DNA from: Algicella marina
GTDB taxonomy: Bacteria > Pseudomonadota > Alphaproteobacteria > Rhodobacterales > Rhodobacteraceae
NCBI RefSeq assembly: GCF_009931615.1
Contig: NZ_CP046620.1
Location: 2,712,501 to 2,776,500, forward strand
Length of the DNA stretch: 64,000 bases
Direction: 5' to 3'
Shown: positions 8,848 to 16,421 of the stretch, piece after piece
Position numbering within the stretch: the first letter of the stretch is position 1
Layout of the letters: each line of letters opens with the position of its first letter
Made by a program: the position numbers and the translations under genes
Notes under the pieces: generated by a model
Database searches by the model: none
What the model was told of the DNA's origin: nothing
Seen by the model: only the letters and a program-made list of their open reading frames with translations

Positions 8848-9558
8848 ATGAGCGAGACGGTCACCCGCGCAGATGACAGGCTCATCGTGGCCCTCGACCT
8901 CCCCAATGCCCTCGCAGCCCTCGAAATGGTCGATCAAATCGGTCCGGCCGTAGGCTTCTACAAGATCGGGCTCGGCATGCTCACCGGTGGCGGGCTCGCT
9001 CTCGCCGACGAGTTGAAGCAACACGGCAAGCGGGTCTTTCTCGACATGAAGCTGTTCGACATTCCGGCGACGGTGAAAGCCGCGGTCTCCGGTCTTTGCC
9101 AGTACGAACTCGACTTCCTGACGGTCCACGGCGATCCGCACGTCGTGGAGGCCGCCGCCAGTGCGAGCGCCGGCCTGCCAACAAAAATCCTGGCCGTAAC
9201 CTTCCTGACATCGCTTGACCGGGGGGATCTGGACCGCTCGCTGATCCGCCCGGGTGAACTTGCTGATCTCGTGGTGGATCGCGCCAGGACAGCATTTGTC
9301 GCCGGTGCAGATGGTGTGATCGCCTCCCCGCATGAGGCAGTGGCAATCCGCGCTTTACCGGAAGCAACTGGAAAACTGATCGTGACGCCTGGCGTCCGCC
9401 CCGCAGGCAGCGCCAGTAATGACCAGAAACGCATCGCCACGCCGGCAGAGGCCCTCACAAAAGGCGCCGATCATATCGTCGTCGGCCGCCCGATGTGGCA
9501 ATCGGAAAACCCGCGACAGGCTGCGGCTGATATCCTCGCCAGCATTCGGAATATCTGA
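8848..9558 (+). CDS. pyrF: orotidine 5'-phosphate decarboxylase
   Basis: Catalyses OMP to UMP, the last step of de novo UMP synthesis in the cytoplasm. The 236-residue protein is a standard bacterial OMP decarboxylase TIM barrel. It starts RLIVALDLPN (about residue 11), has the catalytic D-x-K-x-x-D signature in FLDMKLFDIPATV (about 63-75) and the phosphate-binding VTPGVRP (about 180). The ATG follows GCGAGGCGAAC. It sits downstream of the PilJ-domain gene and about 90 bases before dinB on the same strand, with no functional link to either. Confidence 0.97.
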   Translation: MSETVTRADDRLIVALDLPNALAALEMVDQIGPAVGFYKIGLGMLTGGGLALADELKQHGKRVFLDMKLFDIPATVKAAVSGLCQYELDFLTVHGDPHVVEAAASASAGLPTKILAVTFLTSLDRGDLDRSLIRPGELADLVVDRARTAFVAGADGVIASPHEAVAIRALPEATGKLIVTPGVRPAGSASNDQKRIATPAEALTKGADHIVVGRPMWQSENPRQAAADILASIRNI

Positions 9559-9644
9559 GCCTGTCACAGAGAATTGCCGGAAATGGCAATTCACGTCTCG
9601 TCTCAAACGCGATACGCTGCCGGCATCCCGTTCAGAGTCATGTA

Positions 9645-10901
9645 ATGAACAGCCTTTGCCGCGACTGTCTCTCCACAGAGCCCCCCAAAGGCCGGCGCTG
9701 CCGGAAGTGTGGTTCCCCGCGCCTGCTGACTCATACGGAGCTGGGTAGTCTGTCCATCGCGCACATGGATTGCGACGCCTTCTATGCATCGGTTGAGAAG
9801 CGGGACAATCCCGACCTGCGCGACAAGCCGGTAATCATCGGCGGCGGCAAGCGGGGCGTCGTCTCCACCGCCTGCTACATAGCCCGGATAAAGGGCGTGC
9901 GATCTGCCATGCCGATGTTCAAGGCGCTCGCCCTCTGCCCGGAAGCCGTGGTCGTCAAACCAAGGATGGAGAAATACGTCGAGGTTTCACGCGAAATCCG
10001 GTCCCTGATGGAAGAACTCACTCCGGTCATCGAACCGCTTTCGCTTGATGAGGCTTTCCTCGACCTGACGGGAACCGAACGGCTGCACGGCGCACCGCCA
10101 TCATTAATGATGGCCCAGCTCGTCCGCAGAATAGAACAGGAGTTGGGCGTCTCCGCCTCCGTCGGCCTGTCACACAACAAATTCCTGGCCAAGATCGCAT
10201 CTGATCTCGACAAACCTCGCGGCTTCTCGGTAATCGGCGTGGCGGAAACGGACGATTTTCTCTCCCGTCAGAACGTTTCCGTTATCTGGGGCGTGGGGCG
10301 TGCCTTTCGGGAAACTCTGGAACGCGATGGTATCCGCACGATTGCAGATTTGAAGCGACGAGAGCGCAAATCCCTCGCTGAGCGCTATGGTGCCATGGGG
10401 GACAGGCTGTGGCATCTGGCCCGCGGCCAGGACAGCCGCCGCGTTTCATCACGGTCCGATACCAAGAGCATTTCGAATGAAACCACATTCTCGGAAGACA
10501 CGATTGATCCCGACCTGCTCGAAGGCCACCTCTGGAGGCTTGGAGAGAACGTTTCCGACAGGGCGAAGGCAAAGGATCTCGCGGGCCGTGTTGTTGCCCT
10601 GAAGCTGAAGCGCAGCAATCATTCCAGCCTGTCGCGTCGCATCACCCTCCCGGAGCCCACGCAACTTGCCCATGTCATCTTCGATGCCGCCAAACCCTTG
10701 CTCGAAAGGTCGATCAGCGAGGGGCCATTCCGGCTGATCGGTGTCAGCCTCACCAACCTGACGGCAGGCAGCGAAGCCGACACGTCTCCAGATCTGTTGG
10801 ATGCGTCAGCCAAGGCCAGAACAGCCGCGGAGAGGGCAACGGATGCGATTCGCGACCGGTTCGGCAAGGATGCGATTCTCAAGGGCCGGTCGCTGCGCTA
10901 G
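9645..10901 (+). CDS. dinB: DNA polymerase IV (DinB, Y-family) with N-terminal zinc ribbon
   Basis: A low-fidelity translesion polymerase. The 418-residue protein shows the Y-family catalytic acids in MDCDAFYASVE (about residue 42) and SLDEAFLD (about 138), the thumb helix-hairpin-helix around VIWGVGRAF (about 210) and a C-terminal little-finger domain. The unusual part is the first 25 residues, with C5-x2-C8-x10-C19-x2-C22, a likely zinc ribbon absent from E. coli DinB. Such an extension appears in related Rhodobacterales proteins as far as I recall. No alphaproteobacterial LexA box (GTTC-N7-GTTC) is evident upstream. Confidence 0.95.
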   Translation: MNSLCRDCLSTEPPKGRRCRKCGSPRLLTHTELGSLSIAHMDCDAFYASVEKRDNPDLRDKPVIIGGGKRGVVSTACYIARIKGVRSAMPMFKALALCPEAVVVKPRMEKYVEVSREIRSLMEELTPVIEPLSLDEAFLDLTGTERLHGAPPSLMMAQLVRRIEQELGVSASVGLSHNKFLAKIASDLDKPRGFSVIGVAETDDFLSRQNVSVIWGVGRAFRETLERDGIRTIADLKRRERKSLAERYGAMGDRLWHLARGQDSRRVSSRSDTKSISNETTFSEDTIDPDLLEGHLWRLGENVSDRAKAKDLAGRVVALKLKRSNHSSLSRRITLPEPTQLAHVIFDAAKPLLERSISEGPFRLIGVSLTNLTAGSEADTSPDLLDASAKARTAAERATDAIRDRFGKDAILKGRSLR

Positions 10902-11100
10902 GCTCGAAACTCTCTCGGCTCAACTATCGACGCAGCGTGCAACACGGCATTCCCGGATATCCAGCGCACCCGCAGCAATAGTTTGTCATTCGAACTGAGC
11001 AAAAATCGTGCAATCATTCAGCTGAATGCTGCCCACTGTTGCAAAATCGACAATATCGATCACTCCTGCTTGCCAGCCAAGCTATCTCGCAACTGCACAC

Positions 11101-11129
11101 TTGACACTGCTGCGCTGCAGCATGATGAT
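11101..11129 (+). promoter_or_regulatory. sigma-70-type promoter for a candidate small RNA
   Basis: A perfect -35 TTGACA (11101-11106) and, 17 bp later, GATGAT (11124-11129), matching four of six -10 positions. It points into the candidate RNA ending at the terminator at 11182-11211. Confidence 0.5.
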
Positions 11130-11135
11130 CGTTGC

Positions 11136-11211
11136 AGATGCTTTGGCATTGTGCGCCGAGAGGCGCTTCCTCCCTAGACTTGGGCCACGCTTCGTGCGTG
11201 GCCCTTTTTTT
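11136..11211 (+). ncRNA. candidate trans-acting small RNA with anti-Shine-Dalgarno motif
   Basis: A space of 326 bases follows dinB and holds no gene. Its end has the layout of a small RNA: a GAGA-tetraloop hairpin (GCGCC 11153-11157 with GGCGC 11162-11166), an unpaired TTCCTCCC (11167-11174) complementary to ribosome-binding sites, and a strong intrinsic terminator (GGGCCACGC 11182-11190 with GCGTGGCCC 11196-11204, then seven T). A TTGACA promoter lies upstream. Pyrimidine-rich CCUCC motifs are the seed of known alphaproteobacterial small RNAs such as the CcsR and alpha-r14/r15 groups; membership in any named family is not shown. The 5' end is an estimate. The terminator could alternatively belong to dinB. 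Confidence 0.55.
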
Positions 11212-11227
11212 GCTGTAGATGGGGAGG

Positions 11228-12085
11228 CTACTCGGCGGCGAGGGATTGCGCCTGGTCGCAAACTTGCGCCAGCGCCACCACCACACGCGCCAGACGCTCG
11301 CTGGCCTCTCGAAATCCCGAGTGCGGCAAGATCGTTCGTTCATCCATGTAGAGCTTCCGATCAATCTCGATCTGCAAGGCATGAATGCCACTGACGGGTT
11401 TACCGTAGTGCTGGGTAATGAAACCGCCAGCGAACGGGGCGTTTCGGGCAACGGCGAACCCCTCGGCCGTGAAGATTCCCATGGCCGCGTCAATCAGCCA
11501 GTGCCCGCAGGATGCCCCGAACCTGTCACCGAGGATTACATCGGGCCGCCGCCCATGGACCAGCGGCGCGGCAGACAGCGCATCGTGCGGCATCGAGTGA
11601 CAATCAAAGAGGATGGCGCTGCCGAAACGTCGGCGCTGCTGTAGCAGTATCTGCTCCAGCATCTTGTGGAAGGGTCGGTACGCCTGCCGCAGCCGCAACT
11701 GCGCCTCTTCCATTGAAATCTTGCCGGCCTGAATGGCCCGCCCCTCTCCGACGACTCGGGGAATAACTCCGAGACCGGCCGCGATCCGCGGATTTGTCGC
11801 CACACGCTCCACCCCGGCAATCAGGGCAGGATCGAGTTCATCTTCCTTGCGGTTAAGGTCGACATAGGCGCGCGGGAAACGGGCAACCAGCATGGGCGCA
11901 CCGGCACGTGGTGCGGCCTCGAACAGCCGATCGACGAATGCGTCCTCCGACGAGCGCAAGGCAACCGGGTCCAGCAGTGCACCGGCCATGAAGGCTGTAG
12001 GATAGTCGGACCCGGAATGGGGAGAGCTGAAGACGGCTCGGGAAGTCACGCGCCCCGGCATTGTAAGATGGTATGGCAACTCCAC
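11228..12085 (-). CDS. N-formylglutamate amidohydrolase family protein
   Basis: The family hydrolyses N-formyl-L-glutamate to formate and glutamate, the last step of one histidine degradation route, and contains related deformylases. The 285-residue protein shows the zinc-site motifs SSPHSG (about residue 21) and FDCHSMP (about 160), plus [13 protein letters not shown]. No other hut genes are present, so the substrate is open. The reading frame opens at GTG 12085; an internal ATG at 12061 (MPGRV) is an alternative start, and neither has a strong ribosome site. It converges with dinB and its small-RNA terminator. Confidence 0.88.
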   Translation of the reverse strand: MELPYHLTMPGRVTSRAVFSSPHSGSDYPTAFMAGALLDPVALRSSEDAFVDRLFEAAPRAGAPMLVARFPRAYVDLNRKEDELDPALIAGVERVATNPRIAAGLGVIPRVVGEGRAIQAGKISMEEAQLRLRQAYRPFHKMLEQILLQQRRRFGSAILFDCHSMPHDALSAAPLVHGRRPDVILGDRFGASCGHWLIDAAMGIFTAEGFAVARNAPFAGGFITQHYGKPVSGIHALQIEIDRKLYMDERTILPHSGFREASERLARVVVALAQVCDQAQSLAAE

Positions 12086-12151
12086 TGCGGCGGCGCTCCG
12101 GCAACTTCGACAAAAAGGAACTTAGAGCAAACATCAGTTTGGCAAAAGCCC

Positions 12152-12180
12152 TTGAACCCCGTGATCTTCCCTTTTATAGA
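12152..12180 (+). promoter_or_regulatory. promoter of tRNA-Val
   Basis: TTGAAC (12152-12157), a 17-bp spacer and TATAGA (12175-12180), in a region that is otherwise GC-rich. Transcription would start near 12187, about 38 bases before the mature tRNA. Confidence 0.7.
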
Positions 12181-12224
12181 ACTCCCTCACGGCAGGGGCG
12201 CGAGTCTCTGCTTGTCTGTTTTTC

Positions 12225-12299
12225 GGGCGTATAGCTCAGCGGGAGAGCACTTCGTTGACATCGAAGGGGTCACTGGTTCAATCCCAGTTACGCCCACCA
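12225..12299 (+). tRNA. tRNA-Val (anticodon GAC)
   Basis: A complete 75-base cloverleaf. The acceptor GGGCGTA pairs with TACGCCC. The anticodon arm is CTTCG-TTGACAT-CGAAG with anticodon GAC. The T-arm is ACTGG-TTCAATC-CCAGT, and the CCA end is encoded (12297-12299). The D-arm has the usual TAGCTCAGC..GGGAGAGC form. Confidence 0.97.
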
Positions 12300-12370
12300 T
12301 TCACCGGCCGCCCGCGGCCAACGCAACAAGGCGCAGCAGGCAACGCGCGCGCCGATCGAGGAGAGAGGCC

Positions 12371-12496
12371 ATGAAGGTCAGAAATTCGCTTCGCTCCCTG
12401 AAAAGCCGCCATCGCGATTGCCGCGTGGTGCGCCGCAAGGGACGGGTCTACGTGATCAACAAGACCCAGCGTCGGTTCAAAGCCCGTCAGGGCTGA
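12371..12496 (+). CDS. rpmJ: 50S ribosomal protein L36 (zinc-independent type)
   Basis: A 41-residue basic protein starting [11 protein letters not shown] and ending RRFKARQG, the standard alphaproteobacterial L36. Only one cysteine is present, so it is the C-minus form that lacks the zinc ribbon of the 37-residue L36. GAGGAGAGAGGCC precedes the ATG. It follows tRNA-Val by 71 bases and ends in a strong terminator, so the two may share a transcript. Confidence 0.97.
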   Translation: MKVRNSLRSLKSRHRDCRVVRRKGRVYVINKTQRRFKARQG

Positions 12497-12518
12497 AGCC
12501 GGTCGCAGTAGTTAAAAA

Positions 12519-12548
12519 GGGCCGCGCCATGATGGTGCGGCCCTTTTT
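12519..12548 (+). terminator. intrinsic terminator after rpmJ
   Basis: Stem GGGCCGCGCC / GGTGCGGCCC with a short loop, followed by TTTTT and preceded by AAAAA, so it may work in both directions. It also lies just past the end of the convergent caspase-like gene at 12586. Confidence 0.85.
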
Positions 12549-12585
12549 GTTTCGGGCGTCAGCTTACGATACCCGGTACCATTCT

Positions 12586-14208
12586 TCAGTCGTCGTCGGA
12601 AACTGCCAGAAGGCGCTGTACCGTTCCCTGGTTGAAAAAACCTGTCACCTCCAGCTCCTGGCTACTTTGAAACTGGCGCACAGCCCGGCGCGTATCCTGA
12701 TCGACCGTGCCGTCCACAGGTCCCGGCTCAAACTCCAGCCTCGTCAACCGCCGTTCGAGCGTTCTGATAGAATCCTGCGATAGTCCCAATGCGTCCTCTT
12801 CCGAGCGGAACGCAGCACGTCGAGCCTGACGGTCGTCGGCATCGCGAAGCTCGGCTATCTGTTCCTCGGCCCTGTCACGGAACCGACCGTCCGGGTTTGC
12901 CTGCAGGTAAGCACGATACGCTGCAATCGTTGCATCCTGCTGGGCCGCCTGCCATGCATCGCGGTCCTCGGAACGTGCGGACTGTTCTTCCTGTTTGCGA
13001 ATCTGGTTCAGCATCCGGTTGGCCTGCTTGGAATGTACGCCGTTGGGATACCGCTTGAGGTAACGCAGAAGCTCGGGCTTGGTGTCATTTTTGCCGGTTG
13101 CCTGCCAAAACTCGGTATCGGCACGCTTCCGTTGCCATTCAGCCTCGCGTATTTCTTTGCGCCGCGCGTCGGCATCGCTTTCCAGCATGGCGAGTTGCGG
13201 CTGTCGGAGGTATCCGGTCACATCCAGTCCACGTGTTTCCTGCCAACTGCGCAACGAGCCGCGCGTACCGCGTCCGAAGATGCCGTCGATCCCGCGCGTA
13301 TCATATCCGAGAATTGTAAGGTGCCGCTGAATTTCCTTGCGATCGTCCGCTGTCAGTCCAATGGCCTGCTCGTTCCGCTCCGCCGGGTTGCCGAGCATCG
13401 ATTTCGCCTCCTCGGCGTGTGGGCCATTCGGGAAGCGGCGAAGATAGGCTTCTATCAGCACCCGGTCTTCCGATGTGGCAATCATCTGCCAAAGCATGTC
13501 CTGCGCGAACTTCAGGCCTGTATCACGGTTGCGACCAGCCGGGACCAACAACATATCGTCGGTCACCTTACCCTTGAGCGTTACGCCCTTGTTACGGGAT
13601 TCGACTTCTGTGGCACTCAGTCCAAGCGTCAGAAAATCCTGCCGCACTGCCTCGTTCACGGCGCCTGCATTTCCGTAGACGACGAGAGCGTTCTCCGGAG
13701 CATCAACATCGAACGGCCGCGTCGCAAATTCTTCGAACTCCGGGTCCACCATGGAGTTGAGCGCCAAGATCACGGCCGCATCGCCTTCGCCGGAAGTAGC
13801 CGTCGATAACAGCGCGGTCAGCGGCACAGCCTCGAAGATTACACCCGTGCGTTCCGTGGCGGACATGTCGGCCGGAACGAGTAAGGTTTCATTGCCTATC
13901 GTCACGGCGCGACCGGAGAAGTGGATGACAATCCTGCCGTCCCCGTCCTCTACCTCGCGGCTAAAGTCCGACAGCATCCTTCGGATAGCCGAACGGCTCA
14001 GATCACGCCCCTGAGTTACCTCGTACCCCATGTCCCGGTATAGTGAGACAAGATCAGCATGCCCGTTATCGACGTTCTCGGAAAGGCTGCCTCGCAGAGT
14101 TGCAGGATTGCTGATGATGAGTGCCACATCCTGTGCCTGCGCCAAGGTTGCACTCAAGGCCAAGGCAGTGGTGGCCGCCAACCGGCGGGTCAGTTTGCTC
14201 GAAAACAT
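12586..14208 (-). CDS. secreted caspase-like (pseudo-peptidase C14) protein with two peptidoglycan-binding-like domains
   Basis: A 540-residue protein with a signal peptide (ending TLAQA-QD, about residue 26). Residues about 27-240 have the caspase p20-like fold order: VALIISN, then a helix-rich part, RIVIHFSGRAV and AAVILALNSMVD. In active family members these last two would be SGHG and a D-A-C-R type motif. The catalytic His is replaced by Arg, and I find no cysteine anywhere in the protein, so it cannot be a cysteine protease. Two PG-binding-like repeats follow, IQRHLTILGYDTRGIDG (about residue 310) and LERRLTRLEFEPGPVDG (about 480), separated by a charged helical region. GGGAGA precedes the ATG. 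Probably a periplasmic binding or scaffold protein. Confidence 0.8.
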   Translation of the reverse strand: MFSSKLTRRLAATTALALSATLAQAQDVALIISNPATLRGSLSENVDNGHADLVSLYRDMGYEVTQGRDLSRSAIRRMLSDFSREVEDGDGRIVIHFSGRAVTIGNETLLVPADMSATERTGVIFEAVPLTALLSTATSGEGDAAVILALNSMVDPEFEEFATRPFDVDAPENALVVYGNAGAVNEAVRQDFLTLGLSATEVESRNKGVTLKGKVTDDMLLVPAGRNRDTGLKFAQDMLWQMIATSEDRVLIEAYLRRFPNGPHAEEAKSMLGNPAERNEQAIGLTADDRKEIQRHLTILGYDTRGIDGIFGRGTRGSLRSWQETRGLDVTGYLRQPQLAMLESDADARRKEIREAEWQRKRADTEFWQATGKNDTKPELLRYLKRYPNGVHSKQANRMLNQIRKQEEQSARSEDRDAWQAAQQDATIAAYRAYLQANPDGRFRDRAEEQIAELRDADDRQARRAAFRSEEDALGLSQDSIRTLERRLTRLEFEPGPVDGTVDQDTRRAVRQFQSSQELEVTGFFNQGTVQRLLAVSDDD

Positions 14209-14306
14209 GATGTCTCCCTTTCGGTTCTATTCTTGCCGCGAGAGAAGCACATCGCCCGCGAGAACCGAAATCAACACAAGGGTCCGGATATGACAGTTTT
14301 GAAAGA

Positions 14307-15527
14307 TCAGTCGTAGACGCGCTGATCGTCAATCACTTTCCCGTCATTCGGCAGGCTGCCCGGCGGCACAATTGTCACGCTGCCGCGCACCTTCAGCAGA
14401 TCCCTCACTGTCTCTTCCAGAGCCGAGGTATCGCCGTCGCTGCCCTCCACCGACACGGCCATCACATCGTCCTCACCGGCGCGTGATATTGTCACCCGCG
14501 CCTTACCAACGCCCGTACGGGCAACCAGTTCCGCCACCTGCTCCGGTCGCACGAACATCCCCCGGATTTTCGTCGCCTGATCGGCGCGGCCCATCCAGCC
14601 CTTGATGCGCGGCGCGGTCCGGCCACAGGCACTCTCGCCCGGCAGCATCGCGGAAAGGTCGCCGGTGGCGAACCGCACCAGCGGATAGTCCCGATTCAAC
14701 ACCGTCACCAACACCTCACCGACCTCACCATCCGGCACCGGATCGCCGGTACCGGGGCGCACGATCTCGACGATCACATGCTCATCAAGGATCATTCCAT
14801 CCAACGCATCGGACTCGTAAGCCACAAGCCCGAGGTCAGCGGTGGCATAACACTGCCGCGTCGCGATGCCCCTGTCAGCATAGCCCTGACGCAGGCTCGG
14901 GAAGAGTGCCCCCCCAGAAACAGTCGCGGTGGAAATCGCCGTCTCCAGCCCGAGTTCGTCCGCCTTCTCCAGAATTTTTCCAAGAAAATCCGGCGTACCG
15001 GCATAGGCAGTTACGCCAAGCGCAACGGCTGCCCTTGCCTGCATTTCGGTCTGCCCGACACCTGCGGGCACCACTGCCGCACCCACTGCCGCAGCCGCAC
15101 TCTCGAACATGGTTCCGGCAGGTGTCAGGTGATAGGAAAAGCAATTCTGGATAATGTCGCCGGCTCCGATGCCACTGGCATGCAGGAATCGCCCGAGGCG
15201 CCAGAAATCCGGCGCCTCGCCGCCGGGCTCGAAGATCGGTCCGGGCGACATGAACAGATGCCGCATTTGCCGGTGCGACCGGGTCGAGAACCCGCCGAGC
15301 GGCTGCTCCGGCGACTGAACCGTGGACAATGCACTTTTGCGCAACACCGGTAGCCGCGCCAAAGCCGCACGATCCTCGATCTCGTCTGCACTGCATCCGT
15401 CCAAATGGGCCGCCAACCCCGGCGCATGTTCCAGCGCGAAGTCCATCAACTCCCGGAACCCTGCGAAGAGATCCGCTTCCCTCTGATCGGTGGACCGTTT
15501 TTCAAGCGCGTCGAAGAAAGATGTCAT
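14307..15527 (-). CDS. phenylacetate-CoA ligase-like AMP-forming CoA ligase
   Basis: A 406-residue adenylate-forming enzyme of the PaaK-like branch. Visible motifs are AYAGTPDFLGKI (about residue 155), CYATADLGLVAYE (about 225), FATGDLSAM (about 290) and the C-terminal lysine-region KIRGMFVRPEQVAE (about 335). It would activate an organic acid, probably aromatic or otherwise cyclic, to its CoA thioester at the expense of ATP; the substrate cannot be read from sequence. It is the last gene of a leftward operon with a Liv-type importer and a second, unrelated CoA ligase at the start. The spacing to livF is nine bases, which supports coupling of uptake and activation. Confidence 0.85.
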   Translation of the reverse strand: MTSFFDALEKRSTDQREADLFAGFRELMDFALEHAPGLAAHLDGCSADEIEDRAALARLPVLRKSALSTVQSPEQPLGGFSTRSHRQMRHLFMSPGPIFEPGGEAPDFWRLGRFLHASGIGAGDIIQNCFSYHLTPAGTMFESAAAAVGAAVVPAGVGQTEMQARAAVALGVTAYAGTPDFLGKILEKADELGLETAISTATVSGGALFPSLRQGYADRGIATRQCYATADLGLVAYESDALDGMILDEHVIVEIVRPGTGDPVPDGEVGEVLVTVLNRDYPLVRFATGDLSAMLPGESACGRTAPRIKGWMGRADQATKIRGMFVRPEQVAELVARTGVGKARVTISRAGEDDVMAVSVEGSDGDTSALEETVRDLLKVRGSVTIVPPGSLPNDGKVIDDQRVYD

Positions 15528-15536
15528 CCCTGCCCC

Positions 15537-16361
15537 TCAGCTCAACCAGCGCTTACGACGCCGGTAACTTCGTACATCACGGAAGCTCTTGCGGCCCTTG
15601 TCCGAAACACCGAGATAGAATTCCTTCACATCCGGATTTTCCCGCAACTCCGCAGCCGGGCCGTCCATCACGATACGCCCGCTCTCAAGAATGTAACCGT
15701 AATGGGCGAACCGCAGGGCCACGTTGGTATTCTGCTCAGCCAGCAGAAAACTGACGCCCTCCTTCTCGTTCAGATCCTTGACTATGGTGAAGATTTCCTC
15801 GACAAGCTGCGGCGCCAGTCCCATCGACGGTTCGTCCAACAGCACCGTTTCAGGTCGGCTCATCAGCGCCCGCCCGATGGCACACATTTGCTGCTCACCT
15901 CCGGAGGTATAACCCGCCTGGCTCCTGCGGCGATCTTTCAGGCGTGGGAAATAGCGGTACACCATGTCCAGGTCCGCCGCGACCGCGCCCTTGCCATCGG
16001 TGCGGGTGTAGGCACCCGTCATCAGGTTCTCCTCGACGGTCAGATGCTCAAAGCAGTGCCGCCCCTCCATCACCTGGATGACTCCCTTCTTCACCAGGTC
16101 GGAAGGTGACAGGTTGCCCACCCTTTCGCCCCGGTACACAACGGACCCCTTGGTGATTTCCCCCCGCTCGGAGTGCAGCAGGTTGGACACTGCTTTCAGC
16201 GTCGTCGTCTTGCCAGCGCCGTTGCCGCCCAGAAGCGCCGTGATCCCGCCCTTCGGAACGGTCAGCGACACACCCTTCAGCACAAGGATCACGTGGTTGT
16301 AGATCACCTCGATATTGTTGATTTCGAGGAGCGTCTCCCCGGCTTCCGTTCCATCCTGCAC
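15537..16361 (-). CDS. livF: LivF-type ABC transporter ATP-binding protein
   Basis: One of the two ATPases of a branched-chain amino-acid-type (HAAT) importer. Walker A GGNGAGKTTTLK, a degenerate signature YTSGGEQQM and Walker B VLLDEPSMGLAP are present in order. I choose GTG 16361, preceded by GGAAGGCGGA, which gives 274 residues. The open frame extends to TTG 16421, but that part would translate a 10-bp stem hairpin and does not look like LivF. The last 30 residues (KGRKSFRDVRSYRRRKR) are basic and longer than usual. The associated ligases suggest a substrate other than leucine or isoleucine. Confidence 0.9.
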   Translation of the reverse strand: MQDGTEAGETLLEINNIEVIYNHVILVLKGVSLTVPKGGITALLGGNGAGKTTTLKAVSNLLHSERGEITKGSVVYRGERVGNLSPSDLVKKGVIQVMEGRHCFEHLTVEENLMTGAYTRTDGKGAVAADLDMVYRYFPRLKDRRRSQAGYTSGGEQQMCAIGRALMSRPETVLLDEPSMGLAPQLVEEIFTIVKDLNEKEGVSFLLAEQNTNVALRFAHYGYILESGRIVMDGPAAELRENPDVKEFYLGVSDKGRKSFRDVRSYRRRKRWLS

Positions 16362-16388
16362 GCGTTGTCCGCCTTCCTGCCAAAGCAA

Positions 16389-16417
16389 TTGCGCCCCCTC
16401 TCGACAAGGGGGCGCAA
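16389..16417 (-). terminator. intercistronic hairpin between substrate-binding gene and livF
   Basis: A 10-bp perfect stem (TTGCGCCCCC 16389-16398 with GGGGGCGCAA 16408-16417) directly after the binding-protein stop codon, without a T-tract. Such structures often protect the binding-protein mRNA or partly stop transcription, so the binding protein is made in excess over the ATPase. Confidence 0.62.
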
Positions 16418-16421
16418 ACAA

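Noticed and set aside
16362-16421. Longer livF starting at TTG 16421
   Set aside because: The additional codons coincide with a perfect 10-bp hairpin directly after the upstream gene, and do not resemble LivF; GTG 16361 has a ribosome site.
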